Notes: generated by a model not told the origin, from the sequence alone. Numbered from the stretch's first letter, positions 1 through 13,688 are shown. The stretch: DNA of 64,000 bases from Certhia americana (GCA_018697195.1 CM031878.1:31877995-31941994); one strand, 5' to 3'. Translations and numbers: made by a program.

Positions 1-53
1 GATTAACTGCAAATTATGACTAATAAAGTGTCTATTTTTTTGTTTGTTTCCAG

Positions 54-136
54 AGAAAACAGAAAGCTGAAGACAAGGACAGAAAAATTTTAGAAATTTT
101 GCAAGCCAAAGCAACTAAATTGAATCTCTAGAACAG
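54..136 (+). pseudogene. CNTLN: CNTLN (centlein) exon, frameshifted
   Basis: The exon lies between an acceptor (pyrimidine tract, then CAG at 51-53) and a donor GT at 137. It reads KQKAEDKDRKILEILQAK from 57, which matches, from memory, the human centlein stretch KQKSEAKDRKVLEILQVK. Centlein is a coiled-coil centrosomal protein that bridges C-Nap1 and CEP68 to keep the two centrioles together. The human exon end implies 84 nt; here there are 83. The last codons should read as a Leu-Glu-Gln end (CTA GAA CAG at 128-136), but a 1-nt deletion near 123-128 shifts the frame and gives TAG at 129-131. The next exon starts in phase 0, so the shift is not repaired by splicing. The identity of the exon is secure; whether the deletion is biological or an assembly error needs read support. 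Confidence 0.82.
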
Positions 137-1384
137 GTTTGTATTATGTTTAAACAGAGCAGTTAAGAAAACTTGTCATTAACAACATATTTATGTTTCT
201 TAAAATGAGAAAATTGTTTGCTGTTGTATCTTAAGAAAAAAGTTGCAGGTGATTCAGAGATTATAAGTTTCTGATGAAGTATTATTTAAAGTCTTCTGTG
301 TTGTTCAAACAGTTGATCTGTTACCTAAAAAGTTAATATGATTTTAGATTAAACATTTCCTGAAAAATCTAGTCATTGCCTCATCTTACCCTATGAGTTT
401 AGGTCTAACCTAAACTTGGATTTAAGTCTAGATGAGCTCTGACTGTTCAGGTTTGTAATGTGCCCAGTCACAAATTGGTGAGATTTGCCATTTTGACAAG
501 TACAAAATAATTAATCTGATGCACCTTCTGTCTGACAAGAAACATCACTGTACTGGTGGTGTCTCTCCTTTTATTTATTTTTGAATCAATTAATATTTAA
601 ACAAATATGTATAAAACATACATATATTATATATGATATGAAGTAAAATAGGGACATAATATTCTATTATAGAATTACTTATTATAGAGACTGTATAATG
701 TATGTATAGTATATTGTCTGTATTACATATATAATTAAATTCTTTATATACTATAGAATTATAGCAAATATTTAATATATTAGTTTTTATATAAAGTATT
801 ACATTGCTTTTAATATGTAGAGCTATGAAAGATGTAATTATCTATAAAAGGATACAGTAAATAAAATAAAAGTACTGTTTATTATTAAATAAACTTTTTT
901 GTATTACAACAGTGGCTGAAGTTTCAGTGTAGTGTCTCATCCTCGTGGCTGTATGTGTGATGTATAATGTTTTTGATGCATCCAAATGTACCATGTTTAG
1001 AAGCCAGCAATGTATAGTTCCTGCATTTCTATCCTGTCCTTATCTGAAAGTCAAAATACCTGTGAAGACCTTTATAGGAATATGTATACTGTGCTTTTAA
1101 GAAGGCTGCTTGATGTGCAAGTGTCTGAACCAGGGATGCACATCTCCATGAAGTTGCTCTTTATGGTTTCAGATCAATTTCAGAAGCTGAAACTCTGAAA
1201 TTGGTGGTGCATTTATATCACCCATGTGGAAATCGAGAGATGCTGGTAAATGTAACTAGAACCATGGAAAACTGGCAGCCAGGGAAGAAGAATTTGTCAA
1301 CAGGATGGTAAAACTCTGGATATACATACAAACTTGTGAATGAGAGGCTGGAGAATAGTCCCACAGAAAATACAGGGATCCTTG

Positions 1385-2003
1385 CTCATAATTTGAACAC
1401 AAGCCAGCAGTGCCCTGGCAGCCAGGAGGGAACAACCCTGTCCTGGGGTGCATCAGGCACAGCATGGCCAGCCAGGCAAGGGAGGGGATTGTCCTGCTGT
1501 GCTCTGAGCTGGGGTGGCCTCACCTCGAGTGCTGGGGGCAGTTTTTGGGTAACACAGCAATGAAAATGATGAAGGATCTTGAGGGGAAGCAGGAGTGACT
1601 GAGGTGACTTGGTTTGTTCAGCCTGGTGAGGAGGAGTCTGAGGGGCGATCTTCTTGTGGTTTGACTTCCTTGTAAGGGGAAGGGGAGGGGCAGACACTCA
1701 TCACCTCTCGCTGGTGACCAGTGACAGAACCTGAGGGAATGGCTTGGAGATGTCAGGGTAGGGTAGGTTTCAGTTGGATATTAGGAAAAGTTTCTTCACC
1801 CCTGAGGGTGGTTGGGCACTGGAACACGCTCCACTGGGAAGTGGCCATTGCACTAAGCTTGCCGGAGTTCAAGAAGCATTTGGACAATGCTCTCAGGCAC
1901 ATGGTGTGATTCTGGAGGTTGTCTTTGCAGGGCCAGGAGTGAAACTTCATGATCCTTGTGGGTTGCTGCCAAATCAGGATATTCTGTGATTCAGTGATTC
2001 TAA
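1385..2003 (+). mobile_element. CR1 LINE fragment, 5'-truncated, + strand
   Basis: This GC-richer block follows the avian CR1 3' region in order: the end of ORF2 (a segment about kept clones being 'lone' and 'regional' is replaced here by decayed sequence), then the conserved stretch TTGGATATTAGGAAAAGTTT at about 1776-1795, the 'GGGAAGTGG' motif, and a 3' end of ATTCTGTGATTCAGTGATTC near 1980-2000. The reading frame is disrupted throughout, so it is a dead copy. It supports an avian (or at least sauropsid) origin of the window. Confidence 0.85.
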
Positions 2004-3429
2004 CAGATGAGGAGAACAGAAGTTGTTTTGATCATCACAACTCTAATGCAGCCCTTACAATTAGCTTCCCTTAGAGTATCATTGACTTGGGGGGGGGCAG
2101 GTTGTGAAGGGCGCCAGATGGTGCCAGTGCTGTGTGTGAAAGCAGTACAAAGGTGATGTGATTCTGACCTTCCTGCCTCATCCGTTGGCTGGGATGCTGT
2201 AGGGTTGAATCAAGAGAGGGATTGTTTCCTGTGTGCAAGGTTTTAGAGATTTGGTATCAAAGAATGGAGCTGGCTTTAAAAACAACCTAGTGTTCTTACT
2301 TATTTTGTTTTACTGAATGTGCTCTTTCATTCTTCTAAGGAGGAAAAGACACTATTTATGTAATTAACATGCAAATAGGTTGCTTGTGAAAATGTGCATT
2401 TTGACAGCAATGGTAATAAATGTTCTTTTCTGTAGAGTACAGACAGAACGATTTGAAGGCTATATTTCAGTCTACTCATTTTTACATCTAGGAAGTTGAG
2501 ACTAGCCAGTCACGTTTTTCTCTTCCCCTTCATGCATCATACAGAGATACCAGTTGCAACGAGTTAATTTGTTGTAGGGTTTATTGTCTAGGAATTTCTG
2601 AGGGGCCACCAAAAAGCTGATTGTATAAATCAATGCTGAGTAAGGGAAAAAAGGCCTATCTCATAATTTGACATAAATGTAAGCTTCTGTTGCTTCTAGA
2701 AATAACAACAAAACTGTATAAGGAGGACATGAGATCATATTTTTTTTCTTGTATTGTGTTTAGACTCTATCCTGACATGCCTAAAAGGACTCTTAAAATT
2801 TCTGTAAAGATGAGCATATTCTCCACAACCTAGATGTGATACATCCACGTAGTTCGTTCATACTGAAAACTTAATGAGCTTAATTCATGATGAGATATTT
2901 CAAGTGCTAGAGAGGTTTCTATTTTAATAGCTATTACTGAAAATCAAGTAAAACAATAAATTTGGAGACTATGATTGAGAAGTAATATGATCTTTAATCA
3001 TGTTTGTATAACCTAACAGTGAAGAAAAGTGCTCAGATACTCAGGAAAATGGGACTTTTGGCTTTAGGGATAAAAGTGTAAATCATAATTTTTCAAAACT
3101 TCTGTTGCCCAGTATCTTTGGACTGGAGTATATGCATGGAACTTCTATTTACTTAATACAACTTCAGATTTTCACCTCTCCTATGTTACAGTGGTTTTTA
3201 GCAGTTTTATATATGTGAATATGGCTTTTTTCTTGTGATGAGTTTATTGCATGATTTCATATTGTGTTAAACATCTAAAATATGAATTAGTGTGGAACAT
3301 TTCAAGATCCACCATGCAAAGATTTAAATAAATTTAATGCACTTAAGATTATTCTTGTCTATTATTGCACATAAATTCAGCACATAATGTATTGTGTTTG
3401 AGTTTTCCATTGTACTTTTCCCTTTGTGC

Positions 3430-3513
3430 TTTTTGGTTTGGGTTGTGGGGTTTTTTGTGGGTTTTTTTGGGTTTTTTTTGTTTGTTTGTTTTTATATTTT
3501 TTATTTTTTTTTA
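3430..3513. repeat. T/G-rich low-complexity tract
   Basis: About 84 bases made almost only of T and G, with runs such as GGGG and long T runs, ending in T-rich sequence. One strand is purine-free or nearly so except for G. It could come from an expanded simple repeat. No function is visible. Confidence 0.7.
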
Positions 3514-5680
3514 CTGGCTTATTGGTAACTTTTGGTCCTTATAGTCACAACTGGGCCTAATCTGGCATATAGATATATTTATTCTAAATGCTGTGTGGTA
3601 AAAAACTTATGCATTTGGGATTAGTGTCTTGATTGCTGTACTGATTTTTTTACTGTTATTTTTGTTTTATGCACTGTCTCAAAACTCTTTTCTCTGCAGT
3701 TATCTCATATCCCTGAGATATATGCATCACTTCTCTGTTTCTTTCAGGAAAAAGAGTTTCTAGCTGCTATGTTTAAGTGGCTAGGACATGCTCTTAGAAT
3801 TTTACTTCTTCTGCAGACTGATAGATACTACAGAAATCTTTTCATTGTCTTTTATTTGGAAACTTTTTAACCTGTTGTGTTTAATTTATAATAATTTTGT
3901 GTTTCCCAAGTTTATCACTGATGCTGGTTTTTCCTCAAAAAATGAGTATTTTTGAGGAATGTGTGAAATTTTTAAATTCAAACAGTTTAGCAGATAATAT
4001 TGGAGCAAGGAACATTCTTCTGCCATTCACACAATTGTTAAAATATTTTAACCTGTTTTCTTTAGCAGATGACATTAAAGACATGTAAAAATAGCAGTAA
4101 ACCTTTTCTTATAACATTGTTAATTAACTAGGTTTCAATTTTGATCTGGAGGAACTAAAGCTAATCTTTTTGTCACAGACCTTGTAACGTTTCAAAAACT
4201 TACCAACTGATTATACTCTAGAGGGGTTAAAATAGTACTAGCTGCTCATTATCTGCTCTTGAAAATCTTCAGCTTGCTGTGCAAATCTATATTAAAGCCC
4301 CTTTAATGGGTCCAATTGAAAGAAGCATAATTCTACCTTCAAGCATTAATTAACACTGATAAATTTTCTTAACTTTTGTAATTTCATCTGATTATATTTT
4401 TCTTTGTAATAAAATAGTTTTATTAAATTAGGAAAATGTATACAGACATTATTACAATCTAAATACTTTATTTTCAGTAGCATGTAAGCTTGATTTTTCT
4501 TGAATAATGAGGAACATGAGGATAATTTTGGTAATAAGGAGTTCAGAGGAACATGTCAGCAGTGTTGAGATGATGTGAAGTTAATAAACTCTCTATAAAA
4601 GAAGTTTGTCCAGTGAATAAGATTTACATATACTGAAGACAAAACGTGTTTAAGGAGTCACTAACACATTTTTTTTTTCTTTTAAAAAAAAGTGACTCAA
4701 GTTGTACATTGGAAAAGGGATCAGCCTTCAGTAGTGAAACTTGTGTTTTATGTAGCACCTTCGAATTGCATTAGTGAATTCTCATATGTCTTTTTGCCTT
4801 TCTGTTTGACATCTTCTAATTAGTTTGCTCATAAAATTAAGAGAAGAAAATTTTGTTAAGGAGCTGATCTCAGTGAGGAAGATGGAAAGAAAGATATACA
4901 AAGAGTTGAAAATTGCTGATTTTGGTTTATTTAGAGAATGCTACCTGAGGTAGGTATGATTACTGTGGCTGATACCTGTAGGCTTTTTTGACAGAATAAA
5001 TTAATAAGCTCTAAATTACAGTGTACCTTTATAGCTCATTAGTGTTTTTGTATGAATTCCCAGTAGGAATGCTTTTTCTACCAGTTGAAAATGTGTTTCT
5101 TTGAGGTGGCTTACTCCATTTTGAAGAAATATATTTTAAAGTTTTCCTATTTAATTCTGCTGAAAAGGAGCTATAATGGGTATTTATACAGGAGTGCTGT
5201 AAATCTATGTCTTACCTCTTCAATAATTCATGTGAGCAGCCATTCCTGAAGTTGGCTAAAGCTTCTGGGTCTTTATTACTCAGCCTTCATATTCTTAGTG
5301 GTGTTTCTACAGAGATTGTACCTGCACTTGAATTAGACAGTAAAATGAAAGTAAGTAAAGAAATATGATGTCTCTTATCCTCTGCCCAGTACACTAATTT
5401 GAAATGCATATTTTCTTGAATATTGAGAAGAGCTCAGTAGTCAAACCTGGAAGGAAGAGGGAGGTCATGTTTATGATCTCATTCATCCTCTTGTCAGCTA
5501 GTGTCTAGTTGGCAGATTTCTTTTTCATCCCAGAACAGTATCATGTGGCCAGTGAAAGTTAAAGCGGAGTAGTCTTTTGTCTCTAAAAATGGTTTCTAGA
5601 GCCAGTGGAATCTGCTTTCACTGTAGAAGAGATTAACTTCTTTATTGTTTTTAGTATATTTTTTCGGTCGTTGTAGTGAC

Positions 5681-5702
5681 TTTTTTTTTTTTTTTTTTTT
5701 TT
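5681..5702. repeat. Poly-T tract (22 T)
   Basis: Uninterrupted run of T. It may be a reverse-oriented A tail or a mononucleotide microsatellite; no adjacent retroelement is recognised. Confidence 0.85.
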
Positions 5703-8700
5703 AGTTCTGAAGTTAGTATGGTTTTAATTAGATTTTATTCCCTGTTTAAGGATATTTGATGAGAAGTTTTTCATATATCATGGCATCTTACTTGAATACA
5801 GGCAGATTTTCTGAAAATCAAGCAAATAGTTATGCTTTAAGGATAAGTATCAGAGAGAAGCAGGCTAGTGCCCTGTGAGATTATATTCTGGGCTTATGAA
5901 TCTTCTGACAACACTTTGGAAGGAGCTTGTCAGAAGAGGTGATCACAGCAGCAGCTGTTCTTTATTTACTACACCTATCTGGCAGCATTGATATATTCAA
6001 GTGTAATGAAGTGCTGCTGTGTCAGGCATAGATGCTAGTAGGTATCAGTTCCTGCAGATCTCATATCATCATGCACTCTTCCAGAGGCTAACTCACTTTG
6101 AGGTCCTTTATAAGTCTTATTGGAGAGGAAAGCATAGGAAAAAAAAATCTAAGCCTGGTTGCATCAAGATTGTGGTCTTCAATGAAGATTAAAAAAAAAA
6201 AAGCTTATTTAGCAGGGTATTGGTTTTGATTTGAAATTAGTACAGAGAGAATAGAGAACAGAAAGATACTTTAGATTTTCTGTTTTCTGACCTAAAAAGC
6301 TGTGATAGTGCTGTTTCACAGTAGAGCTGCTAAGAAGAGAAAACAGAGTCTACATTTATTAGGCAGTGTTGCTGTACAGCACTCTGTTATTGGTTGTATA
6401 GAAAACCTGATCTGTCCTGATGCAGAGAATCACTACCTGTGGCAAGATTGTCAGATTATATTTACTGCAGCGTTCCTGAGAGCTCAGTAGAATAAAACTG
6501 ACAGTGAATTTCTAAGTGTAGCAGATGTATTACTGCAATGCATGCTATACTGCTTGATACTGATGCTGAATTTTTTATGGAGCTACAGTTTTCTGTTTTG
6601 ACAAAATGCTTTCTCATTTTCAAATTTGAGGTGTATTTATGTGAAAAACTCTCTAAATATTTCTCCTCTGTAGGGCAAGGAGCTTCTTTTTTCAGAGATG
6701 GAAAACCTATTGTGGAAAACCACATGTGGCAGAAACAGTATTTGGCTCCCTTGTCAGTGCGAAAATGCAGCTGCTGGCAGTGCTTGCTTGCACTGTACCT
6801 GTGCAAAAGGGAGAGAAAGGGCTACAAAGGATTGAAAGATATTGAGGAAAATACTATTAAAGCTTTGTTTTAGTGAATGAGAGAAGGAGCATGCTGCAGT
6901 GGAATTGTAAGGAGCAGCATGAGTAGAAAGGAGGTGGTGCACATCATAAAAAAAGTTTTCTCCATGCTGCAGCCTACTCAGTCAGTTGCTGGTAAGAGAG
7001 AGTTCCATTGCTGTGAAAGTGTGGTGCTAGAGTTGTAGTAGGGTAGTAGTGGCTAAAGCCACTGTTTATTTCCACATGTTCAGGTACTGAAAAATTCTAT
7101 CAGGTGTTTCGATTAAGATAGTGAACTTTGCTGAAGATACCAAATTAATCATACCAGACAAGTCCAAAGAGGGCAATAGGGAACACGGTGTTTATAATAG
7201 ATTATGCTGTTTGACCCTTCCTTAATCTATGGGTCAGATGAGAATTCAGGAGCAATGCTGACTAATAGTAGAGAAGTAAGTACATATTTACTGCCTGCAG
7301 GATGAAGTCAGCTGCTCATACTTCTGGTCTGCTTCTCTGAAAACCATTTAATTTGATCCTCTTAAAAACACTTTAAAAAATCTTCTTTTTTACTGCCTGC
7401 AAAACAGACCTGTCCTTTTCCAACAGCACATATATGGTATGAAAGTACATTTGAATAGACAGTGTTATAAGAATACACTTCCTTGTATTTATCCTTGCAT
7501 ACATCTCTAAGTTACCGTGTTACATTTCTTGTCTAATATTGATAGAATTAGACATTTAGAAATTCTCATTCATTTTGGGAATGGATTTATAGATACCTGC
7601 TTGAAGATTAATACTTTCTTTTCTCAGAAACCAATTTTTAAATTGGTTTATCTCAGGGAATCCTGGAGAGCATCGGATTGGACAAGGAAGAACAAACCTT
7701 GGTTGTATGAAAATCAACTGAACTCCTCCACTTCAATTACTCTATTTGTGGTTGCTTTTTTAATTTAAGATTGTTCTGGCAGAAGGTTAGGAATGAAAAA
7801 TAATAAGAATTAAGAATAAGATATGCATTCAAAATACTTTTATGTGTGTTACATTTAAATCCGTTATATGTCAGTTGCTGTTTTTCATTGGGCTTTTTCA
7901 TCCTTGTTAAGAGTCAAGCACTAAGTTGAATATTTAGCTGTGAATATGGGTATGCTCTGGAATCCATCTACAGTAGAATCAGGTAGCACTGTTGGTATTT
8001 TACTTATAGTGAGGTATGGATTTAAAAAAAACTTCTTAACATATTTTATATCATAACCAGCTGTTGTCATTCAGACAAGACTGCAGAATGCAGCTGATGA
8101 CTCATAGCATATGGTTACCTTTTTGTGTACTATTTGCATTGAACTTCTGTTTGTCCTACATCTGAAAATAATTTAAGAATCTAATGAAGTAACAAGATGA
8201 ATGAAAGTGAACTTCTTTTATTAGATTTTTTGTTTTTTTTTTTTTTCTTCTTTATTTTGGAAGACTGAAATTGTGACCGGCAACGCTTTTTGTTAAACGT
8301 GCATATGGATGTTCAAGAACCATGAGCATCAATAAATTGAAAACAATATAGAGAAAATTTAGGAAAGCTTAATCAAGGAAAGGTATAAAATGTTAGTGGA
8401 GCATTTTTTGTGGTATATACTTCTTGTTAAGTTTCTACTAGAAATGAAAACAGGAGTTGAAAGAAGTTAAAAGTATGGTAAGTCATCCTCAACTACTTAG
8501 TGAGGAAAAAGAGGAGAAATTATGTCACAAAATATTGAAGTAGAAATTTGGAGGAGAAGAACTTTAAAAGAAATTACATTTCTGCATTTAATTTTTAATA
8601 AAATAATTTCATTACTAATTAATTTTGTTTCTGTAGAAGATGGCAGGATTTCCTCAAATTCAGGGGGAAAATACTTCAATTTGTCGTCAGTTATGTCCAT

Positions 8701-11700
8701 TCTAACTTTTTTTTTTCATATGGTGCATTAGAAGTGGACTACTGTACAGTGAAAGCTCTGATAAAGAATGCAATGAAGAAGCACAGAATTTAATATTTAT
8801 TTGCTACTCTGATTCTTTTGGTAGTAGAAATCAAATGCATCCCTCTTATTGCATTCATAGATGGATTCATTTAATATTGTGGTGCGTAGATTTGAATTTT
8901 TTCATGGAGTACTGCAGCACCCAGTGTGTTGTTACATTTCTGTATTTGCAGCAAATTGAAGGATATGTCAGTTTTGTGTTTCTACTAGATTGTTTTTACT
9001 TCAGTTTAACTTCCTCATGTGAAATAAAATCCACTCTTTCTTACATTTCTGAGCCTGTATAGAGGCCTGCAATACTAATTTAGTAGTGCAGTCTGATCAA
9101 TTTCAAAATGCAGAATTAGGAGTTGGTTTTTCCAACTTTTTTTGCCTCGACTCCCAAAATATGAAAATTTGGAAAGCACTTAATACAATAATAGTACCAA
9201 CAGCTGTTGTTTCATAGTTCTTTCCACGTCCTTTTTCTGTAGCAGATTAAAAATATTTCACTAAAGACTGCAATTTCAGTGATGATATTTGCAATATCAA
9301 ACAGTAAGTAACTTCTGGTAGTCGTATCCTAATTCACTTTTTTTTTTTTTTTTTAATCAGACTCCTAGCACTAAAGATTTGCTTTTGTCACCACTTTCAC
9401 TGCCTCCATACAGTACTATGCTGTCTAAATTCCCAGTGGGTAAAAATGAGGTTTTAATTTAAAACCTTTTATTTGTGTCTATTTACATGAAGTATGGACA
9501 GATAATTTTTACAACCTACTGCCATTAAAAGATTGATGTGTTCAGCACTAAGACAAGAAAGGACTATTGTCACCTTTTTGTTTTGATCTGTCTTTTTCAT
9601 AGCAGATTTTCTCAGCTTGACATGGTATGTGATTTTTCTTCCTATTCAGATTAATATGAAGGTATTAAAAAAAGAAATAGTATTTGCCAATAACGAATGT
9701 ATTATGAAAGAAAAAAAATTGTATTGTGCTGCAGGTAAAGAGATGCCATGGGAAAGGATGAAAATGAATTCAGGAATGACAGTCCTCTGAGACATCAAAA
9801 GGTCTACTCCACCAGGTCACAGTGTTTCTTTCTATGTACTGTTGCCTGGAGCACTCTGGACTCCAGCAGTATACAGGGGATACTCTTTGATTCTTCCCAG
9901 CTAAACAGAAGGGTAAAATCAGTTTCTTTTTGTTTTCATTGGAGCAAATTCACTTTAGAATAGTTTTCTTTCTTGGAAGTTTGTCAAAGTGTGCTTTAGA
10001 TGCCTTAGTTATGTGAGGGCTTTTTATGGTTCTTGACCACCAAGCTGTCAAACATTGCTTTTGCCTTGCTGTATTCAAACAAGTATGACTGAGTCAACTC
10101 AGAGTGTAAGTTGAGATTGTTCTTGTGTAGTGTCAGACTGTCTTTGTAGTATCTAGACAAAAGTCAGTAAATACTATGGGAATAGATGAATTCGTGATAG
10201 GTGTTTTACCTAGTGAAATCTGTCAAAATAACCTCATGTAGGAGGTTGCCCTATGTGTTGATCAGGTGTGTTTTTTTCCTCCACTGTTTCACTTGCCTAC
10301 CAGAACAGGGTAGTCTTCTAGGAGCTGTGCTTGTGTTCTCTGCAGCAAGAAATCAATCTTTACTCTCCTGTTATATAAAGTAATATGTAGGTTGAAGAAG
10401 CAAAGTATGAAAACAGCTGCACAGGAAAGGGCAGATGATAATTTATTTAATTGTCTGTATCTCAGAAATCCCTTATTTCTGCCCAGTCATGGCTCCCAAG
10501 TAATGGTTTTTTCCTCTTCTTTGTAACCATGTGAAATAAGCAGATATGACAGTAAAAGTTCAATTCATTTAGAGAAAAAGATAAGAACATGCTAAGTGAT
10601 ACCTCAGAAACATGCTTTGAAACTTATCAGTATTTTTTTCCCATGAAAGTATAACTTACCTAGATAATGTTTCATCTAATGCTGCAGTAGATGACTTTGT
10701 AGACTACTCAGGTAAATTCGCTACTTAGTGATTGATGTGGTATATTTGCCTTTTGATTGGTTTAAAGCGTTAAGTTGTTTAACAGTTCAGTTGTGGAGGT
10801 AAGTAATTTATGTGCAAGTCTGATTCAGGATGACCTGTCTGACTATTCTTTGTATTCACAGTAAGTACCTTATTTCAGTTGGAAACTTAATCTGAGCAAT
10901 ATAGAACAAACATTTGATGTAGCTAGTTGTACCTTTGTACCATCCTGTCTCCATTCATTCTCTAAATTGCTGGAAAACGTCCCATTTAAAACAGAACCCA
11001 AATATCTCTGGTTTCATGTCACAAATACACATATGTTTCCCAGTTTCTGCACAGTATGTAATGAAACTAAGCAGTAGTATGATGTACCTGTGTACTCAGA
11101 AATTAGATGCCTTGAAGAGCTGGAGCTCTTATAAAAATGTGTATTTGTGAATTTTTAGCTCAGAGTGAAGAGTCTTTCAGATAGGTGAGATTTTTAATGA
11201 TGTTTAAATGTGTCTTCAAGTACAGACTTTTGTTTTGATAAATGTTAAGTAAGTAGTAATGAGCTAGAAGGAAGACTGGAAGGAGCTGCTTTCTCCTATT
11301 CCATGAGGACCTGGGGAGTGGGAGGGTAAAAAACAAAATTACTGATGCTTTCCACAGTAATGTGGATACATACCTTTTTAAAGATTCAAATAAATCATTT
11401 CTGCCAGCGACAGCTTATTTCTGTAAGGGTAATAATATATCCAAAGAACAAATGTTTTGTATTTTGAATGGTGAAATACGACTTCAGAAGCAGTGTTTTG
11501 TGTGATTTTACTCAGCATATTTTCATTGTTTTTTGTGTCTGACATACTTAAGAACCAGATATAAGCTTTAGACACTGAAAACTCTCACGTATATTATCAG
11601 ATGTATTGTAGAATAATCTAGGGGATTATTGTCTTGTTGGTGATTTTTTATGTTTCTGTACACACTTCATTTTAACTTGTGTATTAAAAGCAAAGCTGTT

Positions 11701-12505
11701 ACACTTCAGTACTGATCAGTTTTGTACCACAGTTATGGTGTCACTGCTAGGAAAATATTATAGATTAAAGCCCTTTTGATTTAGAAAGAGATGAGACAAA
11801 ACAGAATGTGGAATTAAAGGAGACTCCTGGAGAAAAACACAGAGTACTAAGAGACATTGAAGAGTGAGGGTGTTTAATGCAAGTGTCATGAGAATCAAAT
11901 GAAATTATCACAGAAACTTGAAGTTCTTGTTTTATGACAGTGAGACTTTTCTATAGGTGGGTGAACATAGTATGTGTTGAGCAATATTACATTATTTTCC
12001 TTGAGCTACAAATTCAGCCAGACTTAATTCTCTCTGAAAGTATTTCATATCATAATAATTTTGGTAGCCCCACTCAATAGTTTTTTTCTGTTAACTGACA
12101 AATTCTGGAAATTCTGGAGAATTTTGAATTCAGCTCTGGCTTGATTTTTGTTGTGCTGGAAGTGCAAGTTAAACAGTATTCTAATACATTCTTAATCCAT
12201 AAACACAGCTATGACTTCTGTAAATGACTGTTTTTGCATAAGCATCACTGAGTAATTTCCATTCAGTTCTGCATTTAAAGGCTTTTTTGTTCAGTAGCAG
12301 CAGGATATTTGATTCCTCATTTGCATTACTGTATCTTACAGTCATTCAGCTTTGAGTATGATTAAAGCACTAATGGAATTAAAATAATACTGTAAAAACT
12401 GCATGTGTCAGAGAGTTACATTTCATAGGCCTAATGCTCTTTTGCATTTGCCTTTTGTCTGTGAACAGGTTTGTGGGGCTTTTGTGGGGTTTTTTTCCTG
12501 TGTAG

Positions 12506-12640
12506 AGGCTCACAGGACAGCAGCAGGAGATAAACAGCTTAATGCAGAGAAAAAGTGCTGTGGATGAGGAAAATGCCCGTTTGAAGAATGAATTCGGTAC
12601 CTTGAACCGGAAATTTAAAGATAAAAGCCAAGAACTTAAG
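12506..12640 (+). pseudogene. CNTLN: CNTLN exon, intact (45 codons)
   Basis: A pyrimidine-rich acceptor ending TGTAG at 12501-12505 and a donor GTATAT at 12641 bound 135 nt, exactly 45 codons in phase 0. It includes KSAVDEENARLKNEF and KFKDKSQELK, which align with human centlein KIAVDEENAFLRKEF and KFKDKSQEIK. The product would be coiled coil in the N-terminal half. The exon itself carries no lesion, but it follows a frameshifted exon, so a transcript spliced normally would not read it in this frame. It is labelled pseudogene for the locus as a whole. Confidence 0.88.
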
Positions 12641-13222
12641 GTATATTGACTTGTACATAGTTTCATAAGACTGTAGCTTTGAAGTAGTTCTTTAAGCAGT
12701 GTCAGCCTTTGTGGCACAGAAAGTGACAAGCTTGGAGAAAAAATTGCCTTAGGCCTTGCTATACCTTACCATTTTCTCACATACCAACTGAGAAAGATGC
12801 TTTAAAGCCAAGAATCCAAGCTTTATAACTTTCAGATAAATAGTTAATGATGGAAATGGAGCAAAGAAAGTAGAAGTGTGAAGATGTGGCTTCTTGTAAT
12901 TAGATTCTGATGGGACTGGCATTATTAATTGATAAAGCTGAGGTCTGGGAGGATATGTCTGTGTGGGTCTCAAAAATAGCTGGGGACAGCATCAAAGGCA
13001 GCTTGATCAATTAATGGGCTCTTTGCAAATGTGTACTCATCAAAGCTGTCATCCAGCTAAAAAATATGACCCTTCCACCTGCATGAAAGAGGCCAATAAA
13101 AGTACACAGGTGACCTTGGCCATCAAATATAGAAGCTGCTGTGAGGGTAAAACTGCACAGTTTATATTTGCTGATTAGTTCTCACTTTTTTGTTTATCGG
13201 CCCTTGTGGTACTGTTCTACAG
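12641..13222 (+). other. Short CNTLN intron (582 bp)
   Basis: Short intron between two strong exon matches, with donor GTATAT and acceptor CTACAG. No repeat or second gene is seen inside. Confidence 0.75.
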
Positions 13223-13402
13223 GACACTGAGGAGTGTGCACAGAAGAAGGAAGAGCAAAACAGACTGGTTATAAAAACCTGGAGGAGGAAAATAAGGGAT
13301 TAAATATATTCTGTGCTAACCTGCTAAGTGAACTGGAGAAACTGAGGAAGCAGGGGGCACAAATGGAGAAAAGAAAAATCTGGCAATGACACCTGAATAA
13401 AG
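13223..13402 (+). pseudogene. CNTLN: CNTLN exon with two frameshifts and a stop
   Basis: The acceptor CAG at 13220-13222 and donor GT at 13403 enclose 180 nt, the same 60 codons as the human segment that starts DTKECVQNKEEQNRLVIK. Here it starts DTEECAQKKEEQNRLVIK. One A is missing from the run at 13273-13277, so the original frame meets TAA at 13301-13303. In the shifted frame the homologous text NLEEENKGLN and LSELEKLRKQ continues. Near 13361-13366 one extra base moves the frame back, giving RKEKSGNDT, then TGA at 13394-13396 before Ile-Lys and the donor. Minus one and plus one cancel, which is why the length is unchanged, but 28 or so codons between them are out of frame. An assembly error could explain the A-run indel; it does not explain the TGA. 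Confidence 0.85.
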
Positions 13403-13648
13403 GTACGAAGTGGAATGGACTCCTGGATGTTATTTGAGAATTAACCTCTCCAGACATTTCACTACGAGTTATTTTCTTTAAATAGCAAGTTATATATTCA
13501 AATCTTCCAGTGGGGACTTGCATTCATTTACATTCTATCACTTAAGACCCACAGCTTTTTAAAAATTGATGCTGCAAAGCAGGAATCTGACTTCAAATAG
13601 TCATCTTAAAATGTAATCATTAAAAAATAAAAGATGCTGTACTTTGAG

Positions 13649-13650
<2 letters not shown>

Positions 13651-13682
<32 letters not shown>
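13651..13682. repeat. (TA)16 microsatellite
   Basis: Sixteen uninterrupted TA units followed by a short TG run. It is likely to be length-polymorphic. Confidence 0.9.

Positions 13683-13688
<6 letters not shown>

Larger units (their letters stand above)
137..12505 (+). other. Intron of the CNTLN copy (12.4 kb)
   Basis: AT-rich intronic DNA between two recognised exons. It holds one CR1 fragment (1385-2003), T/G-rich low complexity at 3430-3513 and a T tract at 5681-5702. A short stretch at about 7120-7185 is faintly like CR1 reverse transcriptase. The open frames inside are short, lack splice context and look like chance. I see no other exon, RNA gene or promoter. Confidence 0.6.

Noticed and set aside
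7120..7185. VNFAEDTKL-like reading, similar to the CR1 reverse transcriptase FADDTKL motif
   Set aside because: Only about 30 bases match and the flanks do not follow CR1, so it is not listed as a feature.
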